DNA of 64,000 nucleotides from Sacculina carcini (taxonomy: Eukaryota; Arthropoda; Thecostraca; Sacculinidae): contig OU696593.1 of NCBI GenBank assembly GCA_916048095.2, forward strand, positions 5,560,830 through 5,624,829, in the 5' to 3' direction. The translations under genes and the position numbers were made by a program. The notes under the pieces were generated by a model that saw only the letters and a list, made by a program, of their open reading frames with translations, was not told the DNA's origin and did no database searches. This document shows, piece after piece, positions 62,504-64,000 of the stretch. The stretch's first letter is position 1, and every line of letters starts with the position of its first letter.

Positions 62504-63920
62504 GAAATCTGTTCGATTCGGACAACAGTCATGTTGTGCAATGGAGATGAAGTGTGACAGCGTGCCAGTACCAAATGTGCATGAGAAAAACAGTAGAAAT
62601 GATGGTCCGCGAAATCTGAGCATCGAGGATCCAGATTTTCGCGCGTCGTTTGATGGTGAAAGGTGGGAAGTCGAATGGTTAACGAAGCTGCAGAATCCGG
62701 TACTAACAAAGAAAATTGGTTTTTACGAGAGGACACTTGATGATGCTGTGAGGGAAGAATTTGATGCCGAGGTGCGTAGGTGGGTTGACGAGAAGATTTT
62801 GGTGCCTTGGACGGGTACGCAAAATGTGGGTGTATTGCCATTGCTAGCGGTCGTTCAACCTACCAAGAACAAAGTTAGGCCAGTATTGGACTTCCGCGAG
62901 CTTAACCCTTTTTTGCACAGTCACACTGGAGATGATTTTATTGATGTATGCGGGGAAAAGTTAAGAGAATGGAGACGTATAGAAGGACCAGTATCGATCG
63001 TGGATTTGAAGGCTGCGTACCTCCAGGTTCATGTAGCAGAAAAATTGTGGAAACACCAATTAGTGAAATATGATGGAAACATATACTGTCTGACTAGAAT
63101 GGAGTTTGGGCTGTGTTCTGCGCCTAAAGCCATGACCCGAATTGTGCGTACGGTTCTACAGCAAGCGTCACTGGTTGAAAAAGCAACGGACTCGTACATA
63201 GACGATATCGTTGTGCAAGAGTCGATAGTGTCAGGTGCAGCGGTAGTTGACCATCTAGCCAAGTATGGGCTGAAAGCCAAAGAACCGGTTCCGATTGAGC
63301 AAAGTGCTGTTCTTGGGTTGCAACTGCAAAAGAGCGAGCAGGGGCATTTGGTGTACCGCAGAGGGAACGTAGTACCTGCCGTACCGGACGATATGACGAA
63401 ACGCCAATTGTTCTCACTTTGTGGCAAGTTGATCGGCCACTACCCCGTCGCCGGATGGCTGAGGCCCGCTTGCAGCTACCTCAAGCGTCATGCTCATTGT
63501 GTCGAGTGGGATGTTGTTGTAGGGGATAACGTGTTGCGTTTGCCAAAAGATATGGTTGAGAGGGTGACAGCGAATGACCCAGTGGGGGGAACATGGCATG
63601 TTCGAAAAACTAATGACGGTATTGTGTGGTGTGACGCCAGCATGCTTGCCATTGGTGCAGCGATAGAAATTGACGGAAATATTGTCGAGGACGCATCGTG
63701 GCAGAGGAAGAAGGAAGATGTGCATCACATCAATGTTGCAGAATTAGAAGCTGTGTTGAAAGGAGTGAATCTGGCAGTGAAATGGAAGCTCGAGGAAATT
63801 GAGATTCGGACAGATTCCGCTACAGTAGCTGGATGGGTCGGTATACTGTTGACTAAAGAAAGAAGAGACCAAGGGTGCAGCCGAAATCCTCGTGAAACGA
63901 CGGTTAGGTATACTGAGTGA
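62406..63920 (+). pseudogene. Reverse transcriptase and RNase H (pol) of the second LTR retroelement
   Basis: The open frame has 504 codons from the first ATG; only sequence after about 62,454 is homologous. Residues ~18-33 are the protease C-terminus (VGMDLINHLGGVTV). RT motifs are VRPVLDFRELN (157-167), catalytic Asp in SIVDLKAAYLQVHV (D200), LTRMEFGLCSAPKAM (229-243) and the YIDD box (264-267, DNA 63,195-63,206). A connection segment with LCGKLIGHYPVAGWLRPACS (338-357) is followed by RNase H with D410 in VWCDAS, E446 in NVAELEAV and D470 in RTDSATVAGW. Near codon 485 the frame shifts, so the last ~20 residues are wrong. RT-then-RNase H order fits an LTR element. I see motifs commoner in a poorly named invertebrate group than in classical Gypsy or BEL, and do not assign a clade. 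Confidence 0.8.
62424..62460 (+). repeat. 18/19-bp tandem duplication causing a frameshift
   Basis: ACATTGATATTGTGGTTG (62,424-62,441) is followed at once by ACATTGATATTTGTGGTTG (62,442-62,460), the same sequence plus one T. The net 19-bp gain moves the reading frame and separates the protease from the RT frame. Confidence 0.9.
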
Positions 63921-64000
63921 CTTGAATTCGGAGCTGGGATTGAGAGTTAGTGTGACCAGTGTTCCAACGACAGCAAATAAAGCGGATATACTAACTCGCG
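63868..64000 (+). pseudogene. Continuation of RNase H in another frame, cut by the window end
   Basis: From 63,868 the homologous reading continues in the +1 frame (TKGAAEILVKRRLGILSDL ...) and stays open to the end. It includes the NKADILTR motif (its Asp codon at 63,984-63,986) that closes RNase H in related elements. The shift lies in the purine-rich AAAGAAAGAAGAGACC at about 63,855-63,870, as a net +1 or a loss of 2 or 5 bases. Integrase, if present, would lie beyond the window. Confidence 0.65.

Overview
This window is repeat-dominated DNA from a eukaryote, most likely an invertebrate animal. The evidence is spliceosomal-type signals, LTR retroelements with a primer-binding site matching eukaryotic tRNA-Trp, retrotransposon gag/pol genes, Helitron-like repeats, and no bacterial gene organisation. 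I cannot name the species. I recognise no host protein-coding gene.

Layout. (1) 1-40,094: a very AT-rich head-to-tail series of about nine 3.6-6.3 kb copies of a non-autonomous Helitron-like element, H0-H9, all on the + strand. Each copy has a TC-TATATATATAAAAGAG tip followed by CTGT/GTGT microsatellite, then AT-rich subrepeats, then a run of modules each carrying a GC-rich hairpin box (CCGCACGACGGGCGGG and variants), and in the best copies a CTAG 3' end. At 5,220/5,221 and 31,664/31,665 the CTAG of one copy directly abuts the TC of the next. (2) 40,095-41,405: single-copy AT-rich DNA with splice-like signals. (3) 41,406-53,771: a visibly GC-richer tandem array of a compact gag-only LTR element. 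It has seven LTRs alternating with seven internal regions at an exact 1,804-bp period. Each complete unit is one ~512-bp LTR (TGTAG...CTACA), a tRNA-Trp primer-binding site, one 415-codon gag-like ORF and a purine tract running into the next LTR. (4) 53,855-60,841: two more Helitron-like copies, H10 and H11, on the - strand. The 3' part of H10 is an almost exact inverted copy of the 3' part of H9, so the 13.8 kb between them is bracketed by convergent inverted arms. (5) 60,842-64,000: the 5' leader, gag, zinc knuckles, protease, reverse transcriptase and RNase H of a second, unrelated LTR retroelement. It carries several reading-frame lesions and is cut by the window edge.

How they relate. 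Nothing here forms an operon or host pathway. The gag-only units lack protease, RT, RNase H and integrase, so they would depend on enzymes from another element. The 61-64 kb element is too different to be assumed as that helper. The Helitron-like copies lack any Rep/helicase ORF and would also need a helper. The most unusual object is the LTR-gag array, which looks like an LTR element turning into a 1.8-kb satellite: inner units are homogenised, end units share older variants, and there are traces of a 3.6-kb dimer repeat.
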